NCBI GenBank assembly: GCA_905197485.1
Contig: CAJJYZ010000024.1
Span: forward strand, 1-37,002
Direction: 5' to 3'
Source of the DNA: an uncultured Lachnospiraceae bacterium
Lineage (GTDB): Bacteria; Bacillota; Clostridia; Lachnospirales; Lachnospiraceae
Length of the DNA stretch: 37,002 nucleotides
Position 1 is the first letter of the stretch. Every line of letters starts with the position of its first letter. The notes under the pieces were generated by a model. That model ran no database searches. It saw nothing but the letters and a program-made list of their open reading frames with translations, and was not told the DNA's origin. The translations under genes and the position numbers were made by a program. Shown here piece after piece: positions 23,528 through 32,607 of the stretch.

Positions 23528-25315
23528 ATGAAAGTTACAGAAAGAATTTCAAAACTTCGCGAACTGATGGAAGAAAAACATATCGATATGTATATCGTAC
23601 CGTCAGCAGACAATCACCAGAGCGAATATGTTGGTGAACATTTCAAAGCGAGAGCATTTATCACAGGATTCACCGGTTCTGCAGGAACAGCAATCATCAC
23701 AAAGACAGAAGCAGGACTTTGGACAGACGGAAGATATTTCCTTCAGGCAGAGCAGCAGCTTACAGGTTCCGGAGTTGAACTTTATAGAATGGGCGAGCCG
23801 GGCGTTCCAACAGTGACACAGTTCGTAGCAGATAAGCTTCCGGAGAACGGAACACTTGGATTTGACGGACGCCTCGTTGCAGTAGATGAAGGAAAAGCAT
23901 ATGCAGAAGCGGCGGCAGCACATGGCGGAAGCGTAAACTATGCATATGATTTGGTAGACGAAGTATGGGAAGACAGACCGGCTTTATCTACAGAGAAAGC
24001 ATTTGCACTTGGAGAAGAGCTGACAGGCGAAAGTGCAGCATCTAAACTTGCGCGTATTCGCGAAGCGATGAAAGCAGAAGGAGCGGATGTTCATGTTGTA
24101 ACTTCTCTTGACGATATTGCATGGATATTGAACGTAAGAGGAAATGATGTTGCTTACTCACCGCTTTTACTTTCTTACATGATTATTTCTATGGATAAAG
24201 TAGATTTATATGTAGATGAGACAAAATTAAATGATGAAATCAGAGCGGGATTCGATGCAATCCATGTAGTGCTTCATCCATACAACGATATATATGAAGA
24301 TTTGAAGAAGTATGGAAAGGGCGATACATTACTGATTGATCCGGATAGAATGAACTATGCACTTTACTACAATATTTCCGATGAAGCTTGTAAAGTAGAG
24401 AAACGGAATCCAAGCGTTCTGATGAAAGCGATAAAGAATGAAGTAGAACTTAAGAATATCAGAAATGCCCACATCAAAGATGGAATTGCAATGACAAAAT
24501 TCATGAAATGGGTAAAAGAAAATGTAGGAAAAATGGAAATCTCAGAGATGAGTGCCTCTGATAAATTAGAAGAATTCCGTGCAGAGCAGGAAGGGTTCTT
24601 ATGGCCAAGCTTTGAACCAATCTGTGGTTCCGGGGAGCACGCTGCCATCGTACATTACTCCTCTACACCGGAGACAAACATTCCGTTAAAAGAGAATGCA
24701 TTCTTCCTGACAGACACAGGTGGAAATTACTATGAAGGTTCCACAGATATCACAAGAACATTTGCGCTTGGTGAAGTGAGCGACATCGAGAAGCTTCACT
24801 TTACAACAGTGGCGAAGAGTATGTTGAATGTGATGAATGCGAAGTTCCTCTACGGAGCAACAGGTTCCAACATTGATATGCTTGCAAGAAAACCGTTCTG
24901 GGATATGGATTTAAACTTCAATCATGGAACAGGACATGGCGTGGGATACCTCTTAAATATCCACGAAGGACCGACAGGCATTAGATGGATGCACCGGGCA
25001 AGCGAAGCGACACCATTCGAGGAAGGTATGGTTATTACAGATGAGCCGGGTATCTATATCGCAGGTTCTCATGGAATCCGTACAGAGAATGAGTTAATCG
25101 TTTGCAAGGGAGTTCAGAATGAATACGGACAGTTCATGTACTTTGAGCCAATCACATTCGTTCCGATTGACCTAGATGCCATTGATGCAGACGTAATGTC
25201 AGTGGAAGATAAGAAGATGTTAAATGATTACCACAAAGCAGTATTCGAGAAGATATCTCCGTATTTAAATGAAGAAGAGACAGAGTGGTTAAAGAAATAT
25301 ACAAGAGAAGTATAA
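23528..25315 (+). CDS. pepP: Xaa-Pro aminopeptidase (aminopeptidase P, M24B)
   Basis: A 595-residue cytosolic metallopeptidase that removes an N-terminal residue preceding proline. Length and order match the long three-domain M24B enzymes: two creatinase-like N-terminal domains (PSADNHQSEYVGEHFKARAFITGFTGSAGTA near residues 23-53 in pieces; TSLDDIAWILNVRGND near 200) and a pita-bread catalytic domain. Metal ligands are visible in FLTDTGGNYYEGSTDITRTF, in the histidine of NHGTGHGVGYLLN, and in the glutamates of ITDEPGIYI and IRTENELIV. It has an excellent AGGAGG site at 23513-23518. It follows the cobalamin operon but has no known role in it. A strong terminator follows. Confidence 0.93.
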   Translation: MKVTERISKLRELMEEKHIDMYIVPSADNHQSEYVGEHFKARAFITGFTGSAGTAIITKTEAGLWTDGRYFLQAEQQLTGSGVELYRMGEPGVPTVTQFVADKLPENGTLGFDGRLVAVDEGKAYAEAAAAHGGSVNYAYDLVDEVWEDRPALSTEKAFALGEELTGESAASKLARIREAMKAEGADVHVVTSLDDIAWILNVRGNDVAYSPLLLSYMIISMDKVDLYVDETKLNDEIRAGFDAIHVVLHPYNDIYEDLKKYGKGDTLLIDPDRMNYALYYNISDEACKVEKRNPSVLMKAIKNEVELKNIRNAHIKDGIAMTKFMKWVKENVGKMEISEMSASDKLEEFRAEQEGFLWPSFEPICGSGEHAAIVHYSSTPETNIPLKENAFFLTDTGGNYYEGSTDITRTFALGEVSDIEKLHFTTVAKSMLNVMNAKFLYGATGSNIDMLARKPFWDMDLNFNHGTGHGVGYLLNIHEGPTGIRWMHRASEATPFEEGMVITDEPGIYIAGSHGIRTENELIVCKGVQNEYGQFMYFEPITFVPIDLDAIDADVMSVEDKKMLNDYHKAVFEKISPYLNEEETEWLKKYTREV

Positions 25316-25346
25316 GAGACAGAATTTCAAAGGAATTTCTTCTTTC

Positions 25347-25384
25347 AAAAAGGGAAGGCGCCGGGTTCGGTACCTTCCCTTTTT
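25347..25384. terminator. Strong terminator closing the cobalamin-pepP region
   Basis: Perfect 12-base arms AAAAAGGGAAGG (25347-25358) and CCTTCCCTTTTT (25373-25384) extend inward through a G-U and two G-C pairs to a GGGTTC loop. The right arm ends in five T. The left arm begins with five A, so it could also stop transcription from the opposite direction. Confidence 0.92.
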
Positions 25385-25500
25385 GTGCTATGACAGAAGA
25401 AAAGTCAGGATGATCGTAAATTCCTGCTCTGTTTCGGAGCAAAGCATTCCTCCTCATTCTGGAAACTATTATAACAAATATTAGGAAATATGCAGAAAAA

Positions 25501-25516
25501 CTTAAGAATTCTTAAG
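25501..25516. promoter_or_regulatory. Tandem CTTAAG site upstream of the gtrA operon
   Basis: CTTAAGAATTCTTAAG is a perfect 16-base palindrome and also two direct CTTAAG hexamers spaced 10 bases apart, one helical turn. A third, partial TTTAAG lies at 25534-25539. It sits about 60 bases before the gtrA start, with a TAGAAT -10-like hexamer at 25550 but no good -35. This is the layout of an activator site for an OmpR/PhoB-family response regulator; PmrA-type boxes also use CTTAAG half-sites. Regulator identity is inference. Confidence 0.5.
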
Positions 25517-25574
25517 GTGATGTTTTAGAAAAATTTAAGATGAATTTGTTAGAATGTGAAACGAGGTGAGAAGT

Positions 25575-25961
25575 ATGCAATACGAAATGATACGCTATCT
25601 GATTAGCGGAGTCTGTACAACCCTTGTGAATATCGGCATGTTCAGCGCTCTGCGTTATGGAATGGGCGTAGGAATGCAGGCAGCGAATATAAGCTCGATT
25701 GTGGCGGCAATTTTATTTGCATTTGTAGTGAATAAAAGATTTGTGTTTGATACAGGGATGGAAGGAAATGTCTGGAAAGAATTTGTCCGTTTTACAAGCA
25801 TGCGGGGAATATCCCTTCTTGTGGAAGTAGGCGGGATGCAGGTGCTGACGATGCTGTCTGTTCCGGATATGCTTGCGAAGATTTTACTGCAGATTGTTAT
25901 TATCGTTATGAATTATGTGATCAGTAAATGTTATGTGTTTAAGAGACGGGAGGACGAATAG
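25575..25961 (+). CDS. gtrA: GtrA-family membrane protein (lipid-linked sugar flippase candidate)
   Basis: A 128-residue protein with four hydrophobic helices and the GtrA/GtcA pattern: an N-terminal MIRYLISGVCTTLVNIGMF, a central FAFVVNKRFVF motif, and a C-terminal VISKCYVFKR tail. GtrA-like proteins are thought to flip undecaprenyl-phosphate-linked sugars across the membrane. The ATG at 25575 is preferred over an in-frame GTG at 25566, because the GAGGTGAG ribosome-binding site at 25563-25570 overlaps that GTG. The GT2 gene follows immediately after its stop codon and a YfhO-like gene after that, completing a three-component surface glycosylation set. Confidence 0.85.
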   Translation: MQYEMIRYLISGVCTTLVNIGMFSALRYGMGVGMQAANISSIVAAILFAFVVNKRFVFDTGMEGNVWKEFVRFTSMRGISLLVEVGGMQVLTMLSVPDMLAKILLQIVIIVMNYVISKCYVFKRREDE

Positions 25962-26957
25962 ATGAAGAAAATCACAGTCATTATACCATGTTTGAATGAA
26001 GAAGAAGCATTGCCGATTTATTATCAGGAAATGTGTCATGTGATGAAGCAGATGAACGAGGTGGAGGTAGAATTGTTATTTGTGGATGATGGTTCAACGG
26101 ACGCCACTCTTTCGGTAATGAAAGATTTACATAAGATGGATGAAAGGTGCAGGTATCTGTCTTTTTCCAGGAATTTTGGGAAAGAAGCGGCGATTTATGC
26201 AGGGCTTCAGAATGCAGGCGGAGATTATGTGGCAATCATGGATGTAGATTTGCAGGACCCTCCGGCGCTTTTGCCAAAAATGTACCGGATTCTGGAAGAG
26301 GAGGCATACGATAGTGTGGCTACGAAGCGTTCCACACGAACCGGGGAACCGAAGATTCGCTCTTTTTTATCGGAACGTTTCTACAAAGTGATGAATCGGA
26401 TTTCTAAGACAGAGATTGTAAGCGGTGCAAGAGATTATCGGCTGATGAAACGAAATATGGTGGATGCGGTTCTTTCCATGAGTGAATACAACCGCTTTTC
26501 CAAAGGAATCTTTGAATGGGTAGGATTTCGTACGAAGTGGCTGGAATTTGAAAATGTGGAACGTTCTGCAGGGGAGACGAAGTGGTCTATGAAGAAGCTG
26601 TTTTTCTATTCGGTGGAGGGAATTACAGGTTTTTCCGTGGCTCCATTATCCTTTGCTTCTGTGATAGGCGTTCTGTTCTGTGCGGTATCTTTTCTGATGA
26701 TAGGGGTGATTGTTCTTCGTACACTGTTCTTTGGAGACCCGGTGTCCGGATGGCCTTCCCTTGCATGCATCATCTTTTTTGTGGGAGGAATACAGCTTCT
26801 TTGTGTTGGAATCGTAGGACAGTATTTATCGAAGACGTATTTGGAGACAAAAAATCGTCCAATTTATATTTTGAAAGACAGAAGTGAGGAAGAGAAAGGA
26901 GTCGCACATGTTCGGGAAAGTGTTTGGAGCGAATGTGGACTGGATCAGTCAGCATAG
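25962..26957 (+). CDS. GT2 polyprenyl-phosphate glycosyltransferase (GtrB/CsbB-like)
   Basis: A 331-residue GT-A glycosyltransferase. Nucleotide-sugar binding motifs are TVIIPCLNEEEALP (residues 4-17), LLFVDDGSTDAT (39-50), SFSRNFGKEAAIYAGL and MDVDLQDPP (DxD-type acidic cluster, about 91-99). The C-terminal third has two membrane helices and ends GQYLSKTYLETKNRPIYIL, as in CsbB/GtrB/DPMS-like enzymes. It would transfer a sugar (often glucose or GlcNAc) from a nucleotide sugar to undecaprenyl phosphate on the inner face. It begins directly after the gtrA stop. Its last 50 bases overlap the yfhO-like gene, and its C-terminal tail after the usual end looks unconstrained. Confidence 0.9.
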   Translation: MKKITVIIPCLNEEEALPIYYQEMCHVMKQMNEVEVELLFVDDGSTDATLSVMKDLHKMDERCRYLSFSRNFGKEAAIYAGLQNAGGDYVAIMDVDLQDPPALLPKMYRILEEEAYDSVATKRSTRTGEPKIRSFLSERFYKVMNRISKTEIVSGARDYRLMKRNMVDAVLSMSEYNRFSKGIFEWVGFRTKWLEFENVERSAGETKWSMKKLFFYSVEGITGFSVAPLSFASVIGVLFCAVSFLMIGVIVLRTLFFGDPVSGWPSLACIIFFVGGIQLLCVGIVGQYLSKTYLETKNRPIYILKDRSEEEKGVAHVRESVWSECGLDQSA

Positions 26958-29418
26958 TGTGTTACCGGAGTATTTCAGACAGCAATTTTATGCAACGGGG
27001 GAACTTTTCCCGGAGTTTGCGGCAAACATCGGAGGCGGACAGAATATTTATAACTTTGCGTATTATGGATTGTATAGTCCGCTTATCCTGCCGTCATATT
27101 TCCTGCCATTTGTGAAAATGAGTGATTACATCATAGCAGTCAGTTTCCTTTGCCTTGTGGCAGATATACTGCTCTTTTATCGATGGCTTCGGGGAAATGA
27201 GGTATCGAAGGGAAACACTTTTTTCACATCGCTTATGTTCCTTTTGGCTGGTCCTGTGATTTTCCATTCTTATAATCAGATTATGTTCATTAATTATATG
27301 CCGTTTCTTCTGCTTGGGCTCATAGGTATAGATCGATATTTTCAAAAGAAAAAGAGCGGATTATTGACGGGGAGTATTTTCCTGATGATTATGACAAGTT
27401 TTTATTTTAGTATCGGCGGAATTCTTGTATTGATAATTTATGGAATCTATCGGTATTTGGTGGTACAGGAGATAGACGGGGAGACTGCAACTGTTCGGAA
27501 ATTTCTGTTGGACGGAATAAAATTTTGTATTCCTATCTTACATGCAGTTCTTTTAAGCGGTGTTCTTCTCGTGCCGACTGCGATGGCGCTGATGCAAGGA
27601 ACGAGAGGAGAAAGTAAATCCGGAGGAATTGTTGATTTATTTTTCCCGGATGTGGACTTGCTTCGGATTTTATACCATCCGTATGGTATTGGTCTGACAA
27701 CGCTTGTCATTACGGTGCTTTTGACAGGGCTTACATATCGCGTGTGGAGGGAAAAGTATCTTCACATTGTGTGCATGGTTGTTATGACGATTCCGTTCTT
27801 TTTATATGTGTTGAATGGTGGACTCTATATTCGGTCGAAAGTATTGATTCCGATGCTCCCTCTTCTCTGTTACCTAATAAGTATGTACTTGGAAAAACAA
27901 AAGAAAGGCGAGATTCCATTTCTTCAAGGGATGATGCCGTATGTGCTGACGGTTGGAATTGTATGGATGGGTGGGATGGAAGAAAAACATCAGTTTCATT
28001 CCCTTCTTATGATAGATGCCATTGTCATGTTGTTGTGCGGAGTCTTTTTTTATGGAAGACAAAAATTTTCCGAAAGATTGTTTCGAAAAAAGTGTTGTTG
28101 GAAACATGCGGAAAAGATGCTGATTTTGTTTCCAATTGGCTGTCTGCTTGTATTTGGAATTGGGTGTAATCTTCAGGCAGACAGAATGCTGGATGCGTCG
28201 TTCTATCGGAAGGTGACGGATACAAGAATGCAGGACACAGTGGGGCAGATACTGGAACAGGAGAAAGGGTTCTATCGGATGGAGCAACGTGGAACTTATG
28301 AGGAGGATGCGGCAAACTTGAATCGAATCTGGTCTATGCAGCAATATAGTTCCTCCATCTATTCTTCCACCTATGAAGAGGAATATCAGAGGTTTCGCCA
28401 GAGTGTATTCGGGGTGGAAGAACCTTATCGGAATGTGCTGATGCAAGCGCCATCCAGAAACCCGATGTTTCAAAGGCTGATGGGAGTGAAATATCTTGTG
28501 TCAGAGAAAGCGGTTCCGGGATACGAGAAAGTGGGGAAGGATGTCTATGTGAATCAGGAGGTTCTTCCGATTGCCTATACGACGAACCGAACCATTGCGA
28601 AGGAAGTATATGAAACGTTACCATTTCCATATAACCAGACGGCATTCTTGTCTTGCACGGTGACAGGAGAAGGAGGAGAGATGACGGCAGATTATCTGAT
28701 GGAGATGCAGGGAAGACAGATACAGAAACTTTCTGTGCCTCTGGATTCTTGTATTCGGACTACGAAGAATATGAAACGGGAAATTTCAATTTCCCGTGCA
28801 AATGAGGGAGATGTGTTGTTCTTGCAATTCCAGGTCAAGAATCAGAAGCCTTCGAAAGACGTATCGGTCTGGGTGGAAGGAATCCGCAATAAGCTTACTG
28901 CCAAAGAACATATTTATTATAATGACAATGAAACCTTTACCTATGCGGTACCGTTACAGGAAGGGCAGGAAACAGTAGCTGTTATTTTTGGCGCCGGAGT
29001 ATATGAGATTTCTGATTTGCAAAGTTACCTGTGGAAGTATGAGAAAGAGGTGAATGAAAAGGAAAGAGAAGAGCTTTGTCAGGGAGAAATCCTTCTGGAT
29101 AAGAAACAGACGAAAGGGAACGTGATTGTAGGTTCTGTGGAATCCAAGGAGGACGGTTATCTGATTACATCCATCCCATACGATAAAAACTTTGAAGTCT
29201 GTGTAGATGGGAAACGTGTCGAATCAGAGAAAGTAAATACGGCATTTTTAGGAGCTTCCATGAAAAAAGGAAGACATGAAGTGGAAGTGATTTATCATGC
29301 CCCAGGTTTAAAATTGGGAAAAGGAATCAGCCTTTTAGGATGCGTATTATTTTTAGGTAGGGGACTTGTAAGAATCAAAGGTTGTAAAAGAAGAGTTGAA
29401 GTGGCAAGAACACTTTAG
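26908..29418 (+). CDS. yfhO: YfhO-family membrane glycosyltransferase, missing the usual first helix
   Basis: An 836-residue GT-C-like protein with many membrane helices in residues about 60-440 and a large extracytoplasmic, beta-rich C-terminal region, ending in one last helix (LGKGISLLGCVLFLGRG). Near the start, NVDWISQHSVLPEYF and NIGGGQNIYNFAYYG correspond to the first outside loop of YfhO. In B. subtilis and relatives YfhO transfers sugar from the lipid carrier to lipoteichoic acid, working with CsbB (GT2) and a GtcA/GtrA flippase; all three types are here in one operon. The ATG at 26908 has AAAGGAG 6 bases upstream; an in-frame GTG at 26884 adds only charged residues. The usual N-terminal membrane helix before the first loop is therefore absent, and the gene overlaps the GT2 gene by 50 bases. 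Confidence 0.85.
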   Translation: MFGKVFGANVDWISQHSVLPEYFRQQFYATGELFPEFAANIGGGQNIYNFAYYGLYSPLILPSYFLPFVKMSDYIIAVSFLCLVADILLFYRWLRGNEVSKGNTFFTSLMFLLAGPVIFHSYNQIMFINYMPFLLLGLIGIDRYFQKKKSGLLTGSIFLMIMTSFYFSIGGILVLIIYGIYRYLVVQEIDGETATVRKFLLDGIKFCIPILHAVLLSGVLLVPTAMALMQGTRGESKSGGIVDLFFPDVDLLRILYHPYGIGLTTLVITVLLTGLTYRVWREKYLHIVCMVVMTIPFFLYVLNGGLYIRSKVLIPMLPLLCYLISMYLEKQKKGEIPFLQGMMPYVLTVGIVWMGGMEEKHQFHSLLMIDAIVMLLCGVFFYGRQKFSERLFRKKCCWKHAEKMLILFPIGCLLVFGIGCNLQADRMLDASFYRKVTDTRMQDTVGQILEQEKGFYRMEQRGTYEEDAANLNRIWSMQQYSSSIYSSTYEEEYQRFRQSVFGVEEPYRNVLMQAPSRNPMFQRLMGVKYLVSEKAVPGYEKVGKDVYVNQEVLPIAYTTNRTIAKEVYETLPFPYNQTAFLSCTVTGEGGEMTADYLMEMQGRQIQKLSVPLDSCIRTTKNMKREISISRANEGDVLFLQFQVKNQKPSKDVSVWVEGIRNKLTAKEHIYYNDNETFTYAVPLQEGQETVAVIFGAGVYEISDLQSYLWKYEKEVNEKEREELCQGEILLDKKQTKGNVIVGSVESKEDGYLITSIPYDKNFEVCVDGKRVESEKVNTAFLGASMKKGRHEVEVIYHAPGLKLGKGISLLGCVLFLGRGLVRIKGCKRRVEVARTL

Positions 29419-29453
29419 GATAAAATAACTTGGAATATCGATTATGATTATGC

Positions 29454-29482
29454 GGAGGCGATGCATATCGTCTCCCGTTTTT
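29454..29482 (+). terminator. Terminator after the yfhO operon
   Basis: GGAGGCGAT (29454-29462) pairs with ATCGTCTCC (29467-29475) with one G-U wobble around loop GCAT. The sequence then runs through CG into five T (29478-29482). It lies 35 bases after the yfhO stop. Confidence 0.75.
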
Positions 29483-29506
29483 CCACCCTTTTCTATTCTA
29501 GGGATA

Positions 29507-29543
29507 AATGATATAATATGCACATGGTGCATATTATATCATT
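29507..29543. repeat. 17-base perfect inverted repeat, AT-rich
   Basis: Arms AATGATATAATATGCAC (29507-29523) and GTGCATATTATATCATT (29527-29543) are perfectly complementary around loop ATG. No T run follows, so it is not a typical terminator. The left arm contains TATAAT. The octamer GTGCATAT recurs at 29595-29602. It lies in the 219-base gap between yfhO and the M16C protease gene. Confidence 0.8.
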
Positions 29544-29547
29544 GCGC

Positions 29548-29602
29548 ATATCACGATTTCTGCGGAACCGCAGAAAGTCGTTGTGCATGATATCGTGCAT
29601 AT
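29548..29602. repeat. Nested inverted repeat with TTTCTGCGG stem
   Basis: The core is a perfect 9-base stem, TTTCTGCGG (29557-29565) with CCGCAGAAA (29568-29576) around AA. It extends by ACGA/TCGT past a single bulged G. An outer pairing of ATATCACGAT (29548-29557) with ATCGTGCATAT (29592-29602, one bulge) is an alternative fold. Together with the adjacent 17-base dyad this could be a small non-coding mobile element or the leader of the downstream gene. Confidence 0.55.
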
Positions 29603-29637
29603 AGTTTGAGTATTTTAAGAAAGATTTGGTGACGAGT

Positions 29638-32562
29638 ATGAACGTAAAAGAGTTAGAGACTTACGAGTTGATAGAAGAACATCATCTGCCGGATTTACAG
29701 TCAGAAGGGTATCTTCTGCGACACAAAAAGAGTGGGGCAAGAGTTGTTCTGATTTCAAACGAGGATGACAATAAAGTATTTACCATTGGTTTCCGTACAC
29801 CGCCGGAGGACAGCACTGGGCTTCCGCATATTCTGGAACATTCGGTGTTATGCGGTTCGGATAAATTCCCGACAAAGGACCCGTTTGTGGAGTTGGTGAA
29901 AGGTTCATTAAATACTTTTTTGAATGCAATGACATACCCGGATAAGACGGTGTATCCGGTTGCGAGCTGCAATGAGAAGGATTTTCAGAACTTGATGCAT
30001 GTGTATATGGACGCTGTATTTCATCCGAACATTTATAAGCATGATGAGATTTTCCGTCAGGAAGGATGGAGTTATAAGCTGGATGATATGGATGCGGATT
30101 TGGAATATAACGGTGTCGTGTATAACGAGATGAAGGGAGCATTTTCTTCCCCGGAAGATGTATTGAATCGTGTGATTTTAAATTCGCTGTTTCCGGACAC
30201 TTCCTATCAGAATGAATCCGGCGGAGACCCGGAGGTGATTCCGGAATTAAGTTATGAGCAATTTCTTGCATTTCATAAGAAATATTATCATCCGTCTAAC
30301 AGCTATATTTACCTGTACGGAGATATGGATATGGCGGAGAAACTTACATGGCTTGATGAGGAATATCTAAGCAAGTATGAGTTTCAGGAGATTGATTCCG
30401 AGATTCGTTATCAGGAGCCGTTTGAGGAAGTAAAGGAAGTGGAGAAAGAATATTCCATTTCAAGCAACGAATCGGAAGAGGATAACACGTATCTGTCCTA
30501 TAACAAAGTCATCGGGACAAGTCTTGACCGGGAGTTGTATCTTGCGTTTGAGATTCTGGATTATGCGTTATTGTCTGCACCGGGAGCTCCACTTAAGAAA
30601 GCGCTTGTGGATGCGGGAATCGGAAAAGACATCATGGGTTCCTATGACAATGGAATTTATCAGCCGGTATTTTCTATTATCGCCAAGAATGCTAATTCGG
30701 AGCAAAAAGAAGCTTTTGTATCGGTGATTGAACAGACGCTTTCGGATATTGTGAAACATGGAATGAATCAGAAAGCAATCGAGGCGGGAATCAATTATCA
30801 TGAGTTCCGTTACCGGGAGGCAGACTTTGGCGGATTCCCGAAGGGATTGATGTACGGACTTCAGATTTTTGAGAGCTGGTTATATGATGATGAAAAACCG
30901 TTCATCCATGTCGATGCGATTGAGACATTCAATTTATTGAAAGAAAAAGCGAAGGCAGGGTATTTTGAAGAACTGATTCAGAAATATCTGTTGGAAAATC
31001 CACATGGTTCTATCGTAGTAATCAAACCGGAAAAAGGACGTACAGCAAGAATGGACCAGGAACTTCACGATAAACTGCAGGAATACAAGGCAAGCTTGTC
31101 TAAGGAAGAAGTAGAGAAGATTGTCGAAAGAACTGCCCAGCTTCTCGCGTACCAGGAGGAGCCTTCTACGCAGGAAGAGTTGGAGACGATTCCGGTATTG
31201 GAAGTGGGAGATATTTCCACAGAGATTGCACCGATTTACAATCAGGAGATTTACTATGGGGATACTTTGATGGTGCACCACGAGCTGGAAACCAATGGAA
31301 TTGGATATATCGACCTTCTGTTTGATTTATCCCAGGTACCGGCAGAACTGCTTCCGTATGTAGGAATTTTACAGGGAGTCCTTGGCATTATTGATACGAC
31401 CCATTATGAGTATGGGGAGCTATTCAATGAAATCAATGTGCATACAGGAGGAATCGGAACCTCCTTGGAACTGTATCCGGATGTGACAAAGGTGAAAGAG
31501 AAAGCGTTTAAAGCGACGTTTGAGGTGAAGGCGAAGGCGTTGTATCATAAGCTTCCGGTTGCATTTGACATGATGCGGGAGATTCTGACGGAATCTAAGC
31601 TGGAAGATGAGAAACGTTTAAAAGAAATCCTGGATATGATGATTTCCAGATTGCAGATGAGATTCACTTCATCCGGACACACGACGGCAGCGCTTCGTGC
31701 GATGGCATATGCGTCTCCGATTTCCAAATTCAAAGATGTGACAAACGGAATTGCGTACTATAAGAAAGTGAGTGAGATTGCGGAACATTTTGAAGAGGAG
31801 AAGGAATCTTTGATTCAAAATCTGAACACATTGTGCCATATGCTATTCCGGGCAGACAATTTGATGCTCAGTTATACTTCTGCGAAAGAGGGACTGGATG
31901 GCATGGAGAGCATGATACAGGGATTGAAAGAGGCTTTATATCGAGATGAAGTGAAAACAGAACCATGCATCTTACATTGTGAGAAGAAGAACGAAGGATT
32001 TAAAACCTCTTCCAAAGTCCAGTATGTGGCGCGTGCGGGTAACTTTATTGACAGAGGAGAAGAATATACAGGGGCGCTTCAGATTCTGAAGGTGATTTTA
32101 AGCTATGACTATCTATGGCAGAATATTCGTGTGAAAGGCGGCGCTTACGGATGTATGAGTAACTTTAATCGAATTGGTGAAGGATATCTGGTGTCTTACC
32201 GGGACCCAAATCTGGAGAAAACGAACGAAGTGTACGAAGGTGTAACAGAATATTTGAAGAATTTTGAAGTGACAGACCGGGATATGACGAAATATATTAT
32301 CGGAACGATTAGCAATTTGGACCAACCGATGACTCCGGTGATTAAGGGCGACCGTTCCATGAATTTGTATATGAATCATGTGACACCGGAAATGATTCAG
32401 AAAGAAAGAATGCAGGTGCTTCACGCAACGAAAGAAGACATCCGCAATCTTTCCGGTATTGTGGAGGCAGTGCTTGCGGCAAACCAGCTCTGTGTCATCG
32501 GCGGAGAAGAGAAGATAGAAGCGGCAAAAGAACTGTTTGACGAAGTAAAAGACTTATTATAA
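29638..32562 (+). CDS. M16C-family zinc metalloprotease (PreP/insulinase-like)
   Basis: A 974-residue protease of the presequence-protease type, with two fused M16 halves. The inverted zinc motif HILEH spans residues 64-68 (ligands His64 and His68, catalytic Glu67). The third ligand is expected in GVVYNEMKGAFSSPEDVL about 80-90 residues later. The C-terminal half has the substrate-binding RVKGGAYGCMSNFNRIGEGY and FVTDRDMTKYIIG-like blocks of the family. It likely degrades short unstructured peptides in the cytosol; no signal peptide is visible. ATG 29638 is chosen over an in-frame TTG at 29626 although the ribosome-binding site (GGTGACG) is weak. It precedes era by 45 bases. Confidence 0.9.
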   Translation: MNVKELETYELIEEHHLPDLQSEGYLLRHKKSGARVVLISNEDDNKVFTIGFRTPPEDSTGLPHILEHSVLCGSDKFPTKDPFVELVKGSLNTFLNAMTYPDKTVYPVASCNEKDFQNLMHVYMDAVFHPNIYKHDEIFRQEGWSYKLDDMDADLEYNGVVYNEMKGAFSSPEDVLNRVILNSLFPDTSYQNESGGDPEVIPELSYEQFLAFHKKYYHPSNSYIYLYGDMDMAEKLTWLDEEYLSKYEFQEIDSEIRYQEPFEEVKEVEKEYSISSNESEEDNTYLSYNKVIGTSLDRELYLAFEILDYALLSAPGAPLKKALVDAGIGKDIMGSYDNGIYQPVFSIIAKNANSEQKEAFVSVIEQTLSDIVKHGMNQKAIEAGINYHEFRYREADFGGFPKGLMYGLQIFESWLYDDEKPFIHVDAIETFNLLKEKAKAGYFEELIQKYLLENPHGSIVVIKPEKGRTARMDQELHDKLQEYKASLSKEEVEKIVERTAQLLAYQEEPSTQEELETIPVLEVGDISTEIAPIYNQEIYYGDTLMVHHELETNGIGYIDLLFDLSQVPAELLPYVGILQGVLGIIDTTHYEYGELFNEINVHTGGIGTSLELYPDVTKVKEKAFKATFEVKAKALYHKLPVAFDMMREILTESKLEDEKRLKEILDMMISRLQMRFTSSGHTTAALRAMAYASPISKFKDVTNGIAYYKKVSEIAEHFEEEKESLIQNLNTLCHMLFRADNLMLSYTSAKEGLDGMESMIQGLKEALYRDEVKTEPCILHCEKKNEGFKTSSKVQYVARAGNFIDRGEEYTGALQILKVILSYDYLWQNIRVKGGAYGCMSNFNRIGEGYLVSYRDPNLEKTNEVYEGVTEYLKNFEVTDRDMTKYIIGTISNLDQPMTPVIKGDRSMNLYMNHVTPEMIQKERMQVLHATKEDIRNLSGIVEAVLAANQLCVIGGEEKIEAAKELFDEVKDLL

Positions 32563-32607
32563 GATAGAGGACAGTTTGATAGAAAGAGAAGAATATGGAG
32601 GAAACAG

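Noticed and set aside
25385..25460. Small minus-strand gene or second hairpin after the pepP terminator
   Set aside because: A GCTC/GAGC mini-stem and a short antisense frame are present, but neither has supporting signals.
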